DNA of 64,000 bases, taken from positions 48,608 through 112,607 of the forward strand of contig NZ_MBEU01000030.1 of NCBI RefSeq assembly GCF_001954275.1, written 5' to 3'. This document shows, one piece after another, positions 9,327 to 18,491 of this stretch (positions are counted from its first letter, which is position 1; each line of letters begins with the position of its first letter). Below the pieces are notes generated by a model. It was not told the DNA's origin, did not search any database, and worked only from the letters and a program-made list of their open reading frames with translations. The translations under genes and the position numbers were made by a program. Source of the DNA: Mycobacterium sp. IS-836. GTDB taxonomy: Bacteria; Actinomycetota; Actinomycetes; Mycobacteriales; Mycobacteriaceae.

Positions 9327-10088
9327 ATGACAGGTCAGACCGCACTGGCGCGCCGCGCCGCGGCGCTGCTCGAACTGCATCGGCCGGGCGACCCGGTCAT
9401 CCTTCCGACGGTGTGGGACGCCTGGTCGGCGCGCCTCGCCACGGACGCCGGATTCGTCGCGCTGACCGTGGGCAGCCATCCGCTCGCGGACTCGATCGGC
9501 AAACCCGACGGCGAGGGCATGTCGTTCGACGACGTCCTGGCCCGGGTCGCCCAGATCACCGCGGCCGTCGACGCCCCGGTATCGGTGGACATCGAGTCCG
9601 GCTACGGCCAGCCGGCCGGGCGGCTGATCGAGGGCCTGCTCAGCGTGGGCGCCGTCGGACTGAACATCGAGGACACCGTGCACTCCGAGGGCAAGCGGCT
9701 GCGGTCCGCCGCCGAGCACGCCGAACTGGTGGGTGCGCTGCGGTCGGCCGCCGACGCCGCCGGCGTCCATATGGTGATCAACGCCCGCACCGATCTCTTC
9801 CTGCGCAAGGACGGCGACGACGCCGACCGCGTCGACCGGGCCGTGGCGCGGCTGACCGAGGCCGCCGCCGCGGGTGCCGATGTCCTCTACCCGGTGGGGC
9901 GTCACGACCCGGAGACGTTGCGGCGCTTGGCCACCGAGTTGCCGCTGCCGATCAACGCGATCGCGCTGCCCGACCAGGATGACCCGGCGTCATTCGGCCC
10001 GCTGGGCGTCGGCCGGATCAGCTTCGGCCCGTTCCTGCAGGCCGCGCTCGCGGGCCGGGCGCGCGAGTTGCTCGCCCGCTGGGGTTGA
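9327..10088 (+). CDS. Isocitrate lyase / PEP mutase superfamily enzyme
   Basis: A 253-residue TIM-barrel enzyme of the PEP mutase/isocitrate lyase superfamily. The metal-binding strand is seen as SVDIESGYG (Asp88, Glu90), followed by NIEDT (Glu115, Asp116) and the INARTD motif (Arg154, Asp156). The ICL loop KKCGH is absent, so it is not an isocitrate lyase. Carboxyvinyl-carboxyphosphonate-mutase-like or 2-methylisocitrate-lyase-like carbon-carbon chemistry is possible. The ATG at 9327 follows AGGGGGC and removes a 30-residue unconserved extension. I do not recall it at this position in H37Rv. Confidence 0.85.
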   Translation: MTGQTALARRAAALLELHRPGDPVILPTVWDAWSARLATDAGFVALTVGSHPLADSIGKPDGEGMSFDDVLARVAQITAAVDAPVSVDIESGYGQPAGRLIEGLLSVGAVGLNIEDTVHSEGKRLRSAAEHAELVGALRSAADAAGVHMVINARTDLFLRKDGDDADRVDRAVARLTEAAAAGADVLYPVGRHDPETLRRLATELPLPINAIALPDQDDPASFGPLGVGRISFGPFLQAALAGRARELLARWG

Positions 10089-10116
10089 TCTGACAACGGA
10101 AGTCGTTGTCGATCAA
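10085..10116 (+). terminator. Terminator-like hairpin at the end of the PEP mutase-family gene
   Basis: TTGATC plus GACAACG (10085-10098, one bulged T) pairs with CGTTGTC plus GATCAA (10104-10116) around a GAAGT loop. The stem includes the stop codon and is followed by AGGTTTTGG. A second hairpin lies 25 bp on. Confidence 0.65.
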
Positions 10117-10140
10117 AGGTTTTGGTGTTCTCCGGAAACG

Positions 10141-10179
10141 GTGAATCCGGCGAAGCTGTTGCGGCCCCGCCGGATTCAC
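10141..10179. terminator. Second hairpin between convergent genes
   Basis: A perfect 12-bp stem, GTGAATCCGGCG (10141-10152) with CGCCGGATTCAC (10168-10179), has a 15-nt loop. It stands between the convergent PEP mutase-family gene and hsp20, so it may serve both directions. No clear T-run. Confidence 0.55.
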
Positions 10180-10194
10180 ACTTGATTGCCGGAA

Positions 10195-10635
10195 TTACTT
10201 GCTGATCGCGATGCGCTGCGGCTGGGCCCCCGCGTAGGCGCCGGTGACCCGGACCGTCAGCACGCCGGCGTCATACGAAGCCGCGACGGCCTCGCTGGTG
10301 ACGTGGCCGGGCAGCCGGAACGACCGGCGGAACGAACCGTAACGAATCTCACGCAACGTGCGGCCGTTCTCCTCCTCGGAGCGCTCGTCACGGTGTTCGC
10401 CATGGATGACCAAGCGGCCATTCTCCACCTCGACGTTGACGTCCTTCTCGACGTCGACACCGGGCAGTTCCAGACGCACCACCGCGTCGTTGCCCTCCTT
10501 GACGATCTCCGCGGCGGGTGTAAAGCCACTGGTTACCGGCTTGAACCAGTCCGCCGTCGCGGCGGGACCGAAAAAGTCACGCAGCCACCGGTCGGTGTCC
10601 CAGGCCGGTCGCGACCACAATGCGAGGTTACTCAT
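10195..10635 (-). CDS. hsp20: Small heat-shock protein, Hsp20/alpha-crystallin family (Acr2-like)
   Basis: A 146-residue holdase chaperone. The alpha-crystallin domain spans roughly residues 40-140, from the TPAAEIVKEGNDAVVRLELP strand through GRLVIHGEH to the SFRLPGHV and GVLTVRV strands. A short C-terminal tail ends QRIAISK, carrying the I-x-I oligomerisation motif. It should bind unfolded proteins in the cytosol under heat or oxidative stress. It corresponds by position to Rv0251c (acr2). The promoter region has both a SigE/SigH-like pair and a HspR-type inverted repeat. Divergent from nirB. Confidence 0.92.
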   Translation of the reverse strand: MSNLALWSRPAWDTDRWLRDFFGPAATADWFKPVTSGFTPAAEIVKEGNDAVVRLELPGVDVEKDVNVEVENGRLVIHGEHRDERSEEENGRTLREIRYGSFRRSFRLPGHVTSEAVAASYDAGVLTVRVTGAYAGAQPQRIAISK

Positions 10636-10702
10636 GTCCGTCTCCTTGAGCTCTGTTGTGAGTTTGCTGTGACCGGCGCCTTGCCGGCCGGCTACTAGTA
10701 CA

Positions 10703-10729
10703 AACTTGAGTCGGTCACGCTAAAGTTCC
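10703..10729 (-). promoter_or_regulatory. SigE/SigH-type promoter of hsp20
   Basis: On the minus strand GGAAC (10729-10725) and GTT (10705-10703) are separated by 19 bp, matching the mycobacterial ECF stress-sigma pattern GGAA(C/T)-N17-20-GTT. It is about 70 bp before the hsp20 start codon. Confidence 0.6.
10705..10725. promoter_or_regulatory. HAIR-like HspR operator
   Basis: CTTGAGT-N7-GCTAAAG matches the HspR inverted repeat CTTGAGT-N7-ACTCAAG fully in the left arm and at 5 of 7 positions in the right. It fills exactly the spacer between the -35 and -10 elements of the stress promoter, so a bound repressor would block RNA polymerase. Confidence 0.65.
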
Positions 10730-10849
10730 ACCTGGCCGTTCACCGTGAGAGAACACGTTCACAACGGCGCGCGTGAGGTGTGAGGTGGCCGTCATACGAG
10801 TGTCACATTGAGCGACGTTTCCTTAATTTCTCGCTTCTACTCTCTTGGC

Positions 10850-13417
10850 ATGGCTTCCGTCGGAACCCCGTCCGCACCCTGTGCCGCGCGCCACATCATC
10901 GTGGTCGGGCACGGCATGGTGGGGCACCGCTTCGTCGAGGCGCTCCGCGCCCGCGACGCCGACGGGTCTTGGCGGGTTACGGTTTTGGCCGAGGAGGCCG
11001 ATGCGGCTTACGACCGTGTCGGCCTGACGTCGTACACCGAAAGCTGGGACCGCGGCCTGCTGGCCCTGCCCGGTAACGACTACTCCGGCGACGAGCGGGT
11101 GCGCCTGTTGCTGAACACGCGCGTGACCGAAATCGACCGCGCGACAAAGTCGGTGATCACCGCGGACGGCCAACGGCACAGCTACGACGCCCTGGTGCTG
11201 GCCACCGGCTCGTTCGCCTTCGTGCCGCCGGTGCCGGGTCACGACCTGCCCGCGTGCCACGTCTACCGCACCCTCGACGACCTCGACGCCATCCGCGCCG
11301 GCGCCGAGCGCGCCCGTGACTGCGCTCACAACCTGGCCGGCGTTGTGATCGGCGGCGGCCTGCTGGGACTCGAGGCCGCGAATGCGCTGCGCCAGTTCGG
11401 GTTGCAGACACACGTCATCGAGATGATGCCGCGACTGATGGCTCAACAGATCGACGAGGCCGGTGGCGCGCTGCTGGCCCGGATGATCACCGAGCTTGGG
11501 ATCGCGGTACACGTCGGCACGGGCACCGACTCGATCGAAGACATCCAGCATCCGGACGGCTCGACCTCGGTGCGGGTACGCCTGAGCGACGGCGACGTCA
11601 TCGACGCTGGCCTGGTGATCTTCGCGGCCGGCATCCGGCCCCGCGACGAGTTGGCCAGGGCCGCCGGGCTGACGATCGCCGAGCGGGGCGGCGTGATGAC
11701 CGATTTGTCTTGCCAGACAAGCGATCCCGACATATACGCCATCGGTGAGGTCGCCGCGATCGAGGGGCGCTGCTACGGCCTGGTCGGCCCCGGCTACACC
11801 TCCGCCGAGGTTGTGGTGGACCGGCTGCTAGACGGCGCCGCGGAGTTTCCCGATGCGGACCTGTCGACCAAGCTCAAGCTGCTGGGTGTCGACGTCGCCA
11901 GCTTCGGTGACGCCATGGGGACGACCGAGAACTGCCTCGAGGTCGCCATCAACGACGCGGTGAACCAGACATACGCGAAGCTGGTGCTCTCCGATGACGC
12001 CAAAACCCTGCTGGGCGGGGTGTTGGTGGGCGATGCCTCGTCGTACGGGGTGTTGCGGCCGATGGTCGGTAGCGAGCTGCCCGGGGATCCGCTGGCGCTG
12101 ATCGCCCCGGCGCAATCCGCCGGGGGTGCTTCGGCTTTGGGGGTCGGGGCGCTGCCGGACGCGGCGCAGATCTGCTCGTGCAACAACGTCACCAAGGGCG
12201 AGCTGAAGTGCGCGATCGCCGACGGCTGCGCCGATGTTCCGTCGCTGAAGTCGTGCACCGCGGCCGGCACCTCGTGCGGGTCGTGCGTGCCGCTGCTCAA
12301 GCAGCTGTTGGAAGCCGAGGGCGTGGAACAGTCCAAGGCGCTGTGCGAACACTTCAGCCAGTCGCGTGCCGAACTTTTCGAGATCATCTCCGCCACCGAG
12401 ATCAGGACCTTCTCGGGCCTGCTGGAGCGCTTCGGTCGCGGAAAGGGTTGCGACATCTGCAAGCCCGTGGTCGCGTCCATCCTCGCTTCGACCGGCTCCG
12501 AGCACATCCTCGATGGCGAGCAGGCGTCGCTGCAAGATTCGAACGACCACTTCCTGGCCAACATTCAGAAGAACGGTAGCTACTCGGTGGTGCCGCGGGT
12601 CCCCGGCGGCGACATCAAGCCGGAGCATCTGATCCTGATCGGCCAGATCGCCCAGGACTTCGGGCTCTACACCAAGATCACCGGCGGCCAGCGGATCGAT
12701 CTGTTCGGCGCGCGGGTAGATCAGCTGCCGCAGATCTGGAAGCGGCTCGTCGACGGCGGCATGGAATCCGGCCACGCCTACGGCAAGGCGCTGCGCACGG
12801 TGAAGAGTTGCGTGGGCAGCGACTGGTGCCGTTACGGGCAGCAGGATTCGGTGCAGCTGGCCATCGACCTCGAGCTGCGCTACCGGGGCCTGCGGGCGCC
12901 GCACAAGATCAAGCTCGGCGTCTCGGGTTGCGCGCGCGAGTGTGCCGAGGCGCGCAGCAAGGACGTCGGCGTCATCGCGACCGAGCAGGGGTGGAACCTT
13001 TACGTCGCCGGCAACGGCGGCATGACTCCCAGGCATGCGCAGCTGCTGGCCAGCGACCTCGACACCGAGACGCTAGTCCGCTACATCGACCGGTTCTTGA
13101 TGTACTACATCCGCACCGCCGACCGGCTGCAGCGCACCGCGCCCTGGGTCGAATCGCTCGAAGGCGGGCTCGATCACGTGCGCGAGGTCGTGTGCGACGA
13201 CTCGCTGGGACTCGCCGAGGAATTCGAAGCCGCGATGGCGCGGCACGTGCAGAACTACAAGTGCGAATGGAAAGGCGTGCTGGAGGACCCGGACAAGATG
13301 TCGCGGTTCGTGTCCTTCGTCAACGCCCCAGACGCCGTCGACTCGACGGTGGCGTTCACCGAGCGCGCCGGTCGCAAAGTACCTGTGCCTATTGGGATGC
13401 CGCGGGTCCGCGGGTGA
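10850..13417 (+). CDS. nirB: Assimilatory nitrite reductase [NAD(P)H] large subunit NirB
   Basis: An 855-residue enzyme reducing nitrite to ammonium. It starts with an FAD/NAD(P)H module (VVGHGMVG near the N-terminus, VIGGGLLGLEAANALR). A BFD-like [2Fe-2S] domain follows with Cys442, Cys444, Cys476 and Cys479. The sulfite/nitrite-reductase core comes last, with the siroheme-[4Fe-4S] ligands Cys654, Cys660, Cys694 and Cys698 (CVGSDWC and CARECAEA). I chose the ATG at 10850 because it gives the family length; a TTG 42 bp upstream would add 14 unconserved residues. nirD follows 13 bp after the stop. Confidence 0.95.
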   Translation: MASVGTPSAPCAARHIIVVGHGMVGHRFVEALRARDADGSWRVTVLAEEADAAYDRVGLTSYTESWDRGLLALPGNDYSGDERVRLLLNTRVTEIDRATKSVITADGQRHSYDALVLATGSFAFVPPVPGHDLPACHVYRTLDDLDAIRAGAERARDCAHNLAGVVIGGGLLGLEAANALRQFGLQTHVIEMMPRLMAQQIDEAGGALLARMITELGIAVHVGTGTDSIEDIQHPDGSTSVRVRLSDGDVIDAGLVIFAAGIRPRDELARAAGLTIAERGGVMTDLSCQTSDPDIYAIGEVAAIEGRCYGLVGPGYTSAEVVVDRLLDGAAEFPDADLSTKLKLLGVDVASFGDAMGTTENCLEVAINDAVNQTYAKLVLSDDAKTLLGGVLVGDASSYGVLRPMVGSELPGDPLALIAPAQSAGGASALGVGALPDAAQICSCNNVTKGELKCAIADGCADVPSLKSCTAAGTSCGSCVPLLKQLLEAEGVEQSKALCEHFSQSRAELFEIISATEIRTFSGLLERFGRGKGCDICKPVVASILASTGSEHILDGEQASLQDSNDHFLANIQKNGSYSVVPRVPGGDIKPEHLILIGQIAQDFGLYTKITGGQRIDLFGARVDQLPQIWKRLVDGGMESGHAYGKALRTVKSCVGSDWCRYGQQDSVQLAIDLELRYRGLRAPHKIKLGVSGCARECAEARSKDVGVIATEQGWNLYVAGNGGMTPRHAQLLASDLDTETLVRYIDRFLMYYIRTADRLQRTAPWVESLEGGLDHVREVVCDDSLGLAEEFEAAMARHVQNYKCEWKGVLEDPDKMSRFVSFVNAPDAVDSTVAFTERAGRKVPVPIGMPRVRG

Positions 13418-13430
13418 CGAGGGAGGAACT

Positions 13431-13787
13431 ATGACACTTCTCAACGACATTCAGGTGTGGACCATCGCCTGCGCCTACGACCACCTCATTCCGGGTCGCG
13501 GTGTCGGCGTGCTGCTCGACGACGGCTCGCAGGTGGCACTGTTCCGGCTGGACGACGGATCAGTGCACGCGGTCGGCAACGTCGACCCGTTCTCCGGCGC
13601 GGCGGTGATCTCGCGCGGCATCGTCGGGGACCGCGGTGGCCGCGCCACCGTCCAATCCCCCATCCTCAAGCAGGCTTTCGCGCTCGAGGACGGCATTTGC
13701 CTGGACGATCCGGAGGTCTCGGTGCCGGTGTACCCGGTGCGCGTCACGGATGATCGCCTCATCGAGATCGCGCGCGTGACCCCCTGA
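13431..13787 (+). CDS. nirD: Nitrite reductase small subunit NirD
   Basis: A 118-residue Rieske-fold small subunit. The barrel is recognisable (VWTIACAYDHLIPGRGVGVL, the QVALFRLDDG strand, VYPVRV), but the CxH...CxxH cluster ligands are missing, as usual for NirD, so it acts structurally within the NirBD complex. The ATG at 13431 follows GGGAGGAAC. It is the second gene of the nirBD operon and ends 4 bp from the convergent TetR-C-like gene. Confidence 0.93.
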   Translation: MTLLNDIQVWTIACAYDHLIPGRGVGVLLDDGSQVALFRLDDGSVHAVGNVDPFSGAAVISRGIVGDRGGRATVQSPILKQAFALEDGICLDDPEVSVPVYPVRVTDDRLIEIARVTP

Positions 13788-13791
13788 TCGA

Positions 13792-14241
13792 TTAGTCGAT
13801 ATCCCCGACTAGGTAGCGCTGCATCGTCGGCCCGATCGCGTCAACGAGCGCGTCCACCGACATCGAGTGCAGCGGCTCGGATCGGACGCCGTAGCGCAGG
13901 ATGCCCAGACCGACCAGCTGGGACGCGCACAGCGACGCCCGCACGGCGACCTTGTCGGCGCCCAGGATTTTCAGCAGCGGTCCGAAAACCGGGCCGATGA
14001 ACATGCCTTGGACGATTTCGGCGGTCTTGGCCATGCCGGTCGACGCGACCGCGCTCGCAGCGAACGGGCCGCCGCCGGCGGCATCCCAGGTCGTGATCAG
14101 CATGTGCAGCGTTCGGCGGCCCACCTGATTGGCCCCGCCGGTGACGATCCGATCGATGAACTCCGGTGTGCCAAACGGCAAACGCAGCATCTTGGCGACC
14201 GGGTCAAGGAGCCCACGCGACGGCTCTTCGCGACGGGACAT
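13792..14241 (-). CDS. TetR-type C-terminal (ligand-binding) domain protein without HTH (Rv0258c-like)
   Basis: A 149-residue protein that aligns, by eye, with the C-terminal helical domain of TetR regulators. FAASAVASTGMA, FGPLLKILG and the final helices ASQLVGLGILRYGVRSEPLHSM, then DAIGPTMQRYL, are typical of that domain. The 50-residue N-terminal helix-turn-helix is absent and there is no room for it. It may bind a ligand or dimerise with a full TetR. It is the last gene of the narK-nnaR-chelatase leftward group, 31 bp after the chelatase stop. The start at the second Met is preferred; a start 24 bp upstream is possible. Confidence 0.7.
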   Translation of the reverse strand: MSRREEPSRGLLDPVAKMLRLPFGTPEFIDRIVTGGANQVGRRTLHMLITTWDAAGGGPFAASAVASTGMAKTAEIVQGMFIGPVFGPLLKILGADKVAVRASLCASQLVGLGILRYGVRSEPLHSMSVDALVDAIGPTMQRYLVGDID

Positions 14242-14272
14242 GGTGCCAGGATCACCCGTCAGCAAGCAAAGA

Positions 14273-15031
14273 TCAAGCGTTGCGAGCCTCGGCGCGCCTC
14301 GGGTGCAAGGCTTTGTGCTCCACGGATTTCGACCTCAGCCGCGGCCGTTGGCTCGGGTGCGGCACGGCCCTACGGAATCGGTTCGCGATCAACCGCGCCA
14401 GGCCGGGATGGGTGCCGAGCGGTCGGCTGACGACGTCGGCGCCGCAATCATGGAGCCGTTGCTGAAACAGCCCGTCGGCCAACAAGTACGAGGCGACCGC
14501 GATCCGACGGGCGCCGTCGCGGCGAGCGTGCTCGACCGCCTCATGCACATAGGGACCGCCGGTGGCCGCGAAGCCCAGCGTCACCCGTGATCCGGTGAGC
14601 GCCGACAACAATGTCGCGGTGGTGTGCAGGTCCGCGCGCGCCCGGGAATCGGAGGTGCCCGCCGCACCGAGGATCACGGAATCGCCCGGACGCCAACCCG
14701 ATTCCATCAGCTGGTAAAAGACAATCCGCGCGATCTCGCCGCTCGGCCCCAGCGCCGGGGTGACGACGACGTTGGAATGCCCGCTGGCCGTCACGTGGGC
14801 GGGCAGATCGGTGCGCACGTGATATCCGCGAGACAAAAACGCCGGCACCACAATGGCGCGCCGTCCATCTGTGGCCTGCGAGAGCACCTCGCTGGGCGTG
14901 GGCCCCAACACGTCGACGAACGCCACCTGCACCGTCCGGTCCAGCAGCGTACTCACTTGCGCCGCAAGGTCTCCGATCATCGCGACGCCGCCCGGTGCGC
15001 GGGTGCCGTGTGCGGTCAGTATCAGGTTCAT
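14273..15031 (-). CDS. Sirohydrochlorin ferrochelatase-like protein (CbiX/SirB family)
   Basis: A 252-residue two-lobe chelatase. The metal-binding His8 is in LTAHGTR and the second His71 in SRGYHVRTDLP, the usual pair in CbiX/SirB. It would insert Fe2+ into sirohydrochlorin to make siroheme, the cofactor of NirB encoded 900 bp away. The ATG overlaps the nnaR stop by 4 bp, so regulator and chelatase are translationally coupled. The last 25 residues are basic and low in complexity. A cobalt-inserting role in B12 synthesis is the alternative; the nitrite context favours iron. Matches Rv0259c. Confidence 0.85.
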   Translation of the reverse strand: MNLILTAHGTRAPGGVAMIGDLAAQVSTLLDRTVQVAFVDVLGPTPSEVLSQATDGRRAIVVPAFLSRGYHVRTDLPAHVTASGHSNVVVTPALGPSGEIARIVFYQLMESGWRPGDSVILGAAGTSDSRARADLHTTATLLSALTGSRVTLGFAATGGPYVHEAVEHARRDGARRIAVASYLLADGLFQQRLHDCGADVVSRPLGTHPGLARLIANRFRRAVPHPSQRPRLRSKSVEHKALHPRRAEARNA

Positions 15032-16173
15032 GCCAGTCCAGCCGGTTCGTCGACGGCCAGCCGGTAGCCGCGCTTGACCACCGTCGCGACAATGTTCCTG
15101 TCGCCCAGGGCCGTCCGCAACCGCAGCACCGCCGTGTCCACGGCGTGCGGGTCGTTGCTGGTGCCGGGCAGCACCCGTAACAGGTCGTCGCGGGCGACGA
15201 CATCACCCGGCCGTTGCGCCAGCGCACGAAGGATCGCCATCCCGGACCCCGACAGCGATTTGACCGAACCGTCCACCAGAGCGCAGGTTCCCCGGATATC
15301 CACGCGGTGACCGGCGGCCTTCACGTTGCATGAGCCCAGCAGCGGCAGCTCTTCGGCGATGTGGCGGGCCAAGGCCCCCAACCGCATTCGTTCGGGGGAC
15401 GACGTCGGGACGCCCTGTCGCATCAGCGGCTGGGAGGTCACCGGGCCCACGCACATCGCGTGCACGTCGGTGCGCAGGGCCTTCAGCAGTTGGTCCTCGA
15501 TGTCCAAGTCGCGGCTGCGCTCCAGCACCGCCGCCGCGGCCGGCGCCGACGTGAACGCGACGGCATCGAATTGCCGTCGCGCAAGCTCGGTGACCAGCTG
15601 GTCGAACTCGCCGCCCAACGGCGTCGGTTTCCACCGGTACACCCGGATGGGCACCACTTCCGCGCCCGCCGAACGCAATCCGCCGACAAATTCCGGGAAC
15701 GGGTCCCAGGCGTCGGCCGCGCCGTGCAGTTGGACCGCCACCCGCATGCCCGAGATGTCGGATTCGAGCAGGTATTTCAGCAACTCGGTGGAGGATTCGG
15801 ATTTCGGCGACCATTCCTCGTGCAGCCCGGCGGCGCGCAGCGCACCGGTCGCCTTCGGTCCGCGCGCCACGATCCGGGCCGACGTCAGCGCCTCGACGAG
15901 CTGATGGCCCAGCCCCCACCCCTCGGCGGCGGCCAGCCAGCCGCGCATGCCGATGCCGGTGTGCGCGACCAGAATGTCGGGTGGCTTGGCGATCAACGCC
16001 TCGGTGTTGCCGTGTAATTCATCGTCGTCGGGCAGTGCGATCATGTTGATCGCGGGCGCGCTGAAGACCTCGGCTCCGTTGCGGCGCAGCAGCGCGGACA
16101 GCTCCTCGGCGCGGCGCGCGGACGTCACCGCGATGCGATAGCCGGTCAGTGGCGCAGAGGGCTGCTGGGCCAT
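15028..16173 (-). CDS. nnaR: NnaR-type regulator: HemD-like domain fused to winged-helix DNA-binding domain
   Basis: A 381-residue fusion. Residues about 10-270 resemble uroporphyrinogen-III synthase (ITVTSARRAEEL-like start GYRIAVTSARRAEELSALLR, VAHTGIGMRGWL, AFTSAPAAAAVLE). Residues about 285-375 form an OmpR/PhoB-type winged helix (LSGSGMAILRALAQRPGDVV, DPHAVDTAVLRLRTALGDR, VKRGYRLAV). No receiver domain is present. It fits NnaR, the nitrate/nitrite assimilation co-activator known from Streptomyces and M. smegmatis, and Rv0260c. The HemD-like part may sense a tetrapyrrole or nitrite-related ligand. Coupled to the chelatase by a 4-bp overlap and 77 bp downstream of narK. Confidence 0.88.
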   Translation of the reverse strand: MAQQPSAPLTGYRIAVTSARRAEELSALLRRNGAEVFSAPAINMIALPDDDELHGNTEALIAKPPDILVAHTGIGMRGWLAAAEGWGLGHQLVEALTSARIVARGPKATGALRAAGLHEEWSPKSESSTELLKYLLESDISGMRVAVQLHGAADAWDPFPEFVGGLRSAGAEVVPIRVYRWKPTPLGGEFDQLVTELARRQFDAVAFTSAPAAAAVLERSRDLDIEDQLLKALRTDVHAMCVGPVTSQPLMRQGVPTSSPERMRLGALARHIAEELPLLGSCNVKAAGHRVDIRGTCALVDGSVKSLSGSGMAILRALAQRPGDVVARDDLLRVLPGTSNDPHAVDTAVLRLRTALGDRNIVATVVKRGYRLAVDEPAGLA

Positions 16174-16250
16174 ATCAACTGTGTATGCCTAGGACGTTTC
16201 CGCCGCGTTACCGCACAATTTCTGACGCATTGCCCTCGCTGCGACCACCG

Positions 16251-17648
16251 TCACACCCGTGCCGGCTCGGCGTCGAGCGCCGGTCCGCCGACGCTCGACG
16301 CGCTGACCGGCCGGCGAACATAGGTGGTCCACGTCAGGATCGCGGCCACCACATAGGACGCGAGGAACAACCAATACGCCGACGTTTCGGTGCCGCTGCG
16401 GAGGTAGGACTCGCGCAGCGCCAAGTTGATCCCGACGCCGCCGAGCGCGCCGACCGCGGCGCACCAACCGATCAGCGATCCCGACATCGCGCGCGACCAG
16501 TGCCGGCGTTGTGCCTCGCCGGCGTCGAGCGAGCGACTGCGCGCCTCGAAGACCGACGGGATCATCTTGAACACCGAGCCATTGCCCATCCCCGACAGGA
16601 TGAACAGCACGACGAAGCCGACGACATAGCCGATCATCGCGAAGGGACCGCCGCGGCCGCTGCGGTCGTCGAGCGTACTGATGGTGACCAGCAACCCGGC
16701 GCCCAGGATCATGCCGGCGAGGACGCCGAGGGTGACCCGGCTGCCGCCGAACCGGTCGGCGAGCCTCCCGCCGTAAATCCGCGCCAGCGATCCCAGCAGC
16801 GGTCCGACGAAAGCGATCTGCGCGGCGTGCAGCGATGCGTGCGACGCGCTTTCGCCGCTGGCGACGAAGTTGACCTGCAGTACCTGGCCGAACGCGAAGG
16901 CGAATCCGATCCAGGAGCCGAAGGTGCAGATGTAGAGCAGCGAGATCACATAGGTGTCGCGTTCGAAGAGGACCGAGCGCATGGTGTGCACCTCGATGCC
17001 GTGGTCGAGGTTGTCCATCCACAGCGCGGCCGCGATGCCGACGATCGCGAGTAGGACCAGATACACCGCGCAGACGATGTACGGCGCTTGGTGACCGGCC
17101 GTGGCGAGCACCAGCAGGCCGACCAGTTGGATCACCGCGACGCCGAGGTTGCCGACGCCGGCATTGATCGCGAGCGCGGCGCCCTTGAGGCGCTGGGGGT
17201 AGAAGGCGTTGACGTTGGCCAGCGAGGCCGCGTAGTTGCCGCCGCCCAGCCCGGTCAGCGCGGCGCACACGACATAGGGCCACAGCGGCAGGCCGGGATT
17301 GGCCAGCAGCACGATGGTGCCGACGGTGGGGATCAGCAGCACGAAAGCGGAAAAGGTCGTCCAGTTGCGGCCACCAAAGGACGCGATGCCCAGGGTGTAA
17401 GGGATGCGAGCGCAACCTCCGACCAGCGTCGCGACGGCACCGAGCAACAGCTTGTCGCCCGCTGAAAAGCCATACACGGACGCGGGCATGAACAGCGCCA
17501 TCACCGACCACAGCGACCAAATGGAAAACGCGGCGTGGTCACCCGCCATCGTGCACAACAGATTGCGGCGGGCGATTTTGTTGTCGCCCGCCTCCCAGGC
17601 CGCGGTGTCTTCGGGATCCCAGTCCGTGATGCGGTGGCTGCGGCCCAT
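16251..17648 (-). CDS. narK3: Nitrate/nitrite MFS transporter, NarK family
   Basis: A 465-residue transporter of the major facilitator superfamily with 12 hydrophobic segments. The nitrate signature appears as GGGNYAASLANVNAFYPQR followed by KGAALAINAGVGNLGV in the N-half, with a glycine-rich partner SGMGNGSVFKMIPSVF in the C-half. It moves nitrate or nitrite across the cytoplasmic membrane. The ATG giving MGRSHRITDWDPED, preceded by AAAGGCG, is preferred over a start 81 bp upstream. It leads the leftward group narK-nnaR-chelatase and so supplies substrate to NirBD. Matches Rv0261c in place. Confidence 0.9.
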   Translation of the reverse strand: MGRSHRITDWDPEDTAAWEAGDNKIARRNLLCTMAGDHAAFSIWSLWSVMALFMPASVYGFSAGDKLLLGAVATLVGGCARIPYTLGIASFGGRNWTTFSAFVLLIPTVGTIVLLANPGLPLWPYVVCAALTGLGGGNYAASLANVNAFYPQRLKGAALAINAGVGNLGVAVIQLVGLLVLATAGHQAPYIVCAVYLVLLAIVGIAAALWMDNLDHGIEVHTMRSVLFERDTYVISLLYICTFGSWIGFAFAFGQVLQVNFVASGESASHASLHAAQIAFVGPLLGSLARIYGGRLADRFGGSRVTLGVLAGMILGAGLLVTISTLDDRSGRGGPFAMIGYVVGFVVLFILSGMGNGSVFKMIPSVFEARSRSLDAGEAQRRHWSRAMSGSLIGWCAAVGALGGVGINLALRESYLRSGTETSAYWLFLASYVVAAILTWTTYVRRPVSASSVGGPALDAEPARV

Positions 17649-17775
17649 GCGGTATTCGCCTTTCGTGGACGGGATTTGGGTTGGCGCGGTAAGGCGGCCG
17701 CGTCGTGCGCCGCAGGTTTCGATGCTCACATTCGCGACGGAAACCAGTCAACTCGATTCCGCCGAAATCGCCTGT

Positions 17776-17792
17776 CAATTGAATTCCAGTTG
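17776..17792. promoter_or_regulatory. Inverted repeat upstream of narK
   Basis: CAATTG-AATTC-CAGTTG, arms matching at 5 of 6 positions, lies about 130 bp before the narK start. The gap 17649-17910 contains no other gene. It could bind NnaR or GlnR, but it does not clearly match a GlnR box. Confidence 0.25.
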
Positions 17793-17910
17793 TCTGGTAA
17801 ATCGCTGAAGGACAAGCGGATTGGCGAACGCTCTATGACGCAGGCCGCGCTGTGGAATTCGGTGTGAGCTGCAATACATTTCGTGCTATAGGGCTTTCGC
17901 CCGATAGCAG

Positions 17911-18465
<555 letters not shown>

Positions 18466-18491
18466 CTACCAGCCCTGTCCATAGCCTGGTA

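Noticed and set aside
13431..13787. NirD as a cluster-bearing Rieske ferredoxin
   Set aside because: The CxH and CxxH ligand pairs are absent, which is normal for NirD, so no iron-sulfur cluster is expected.
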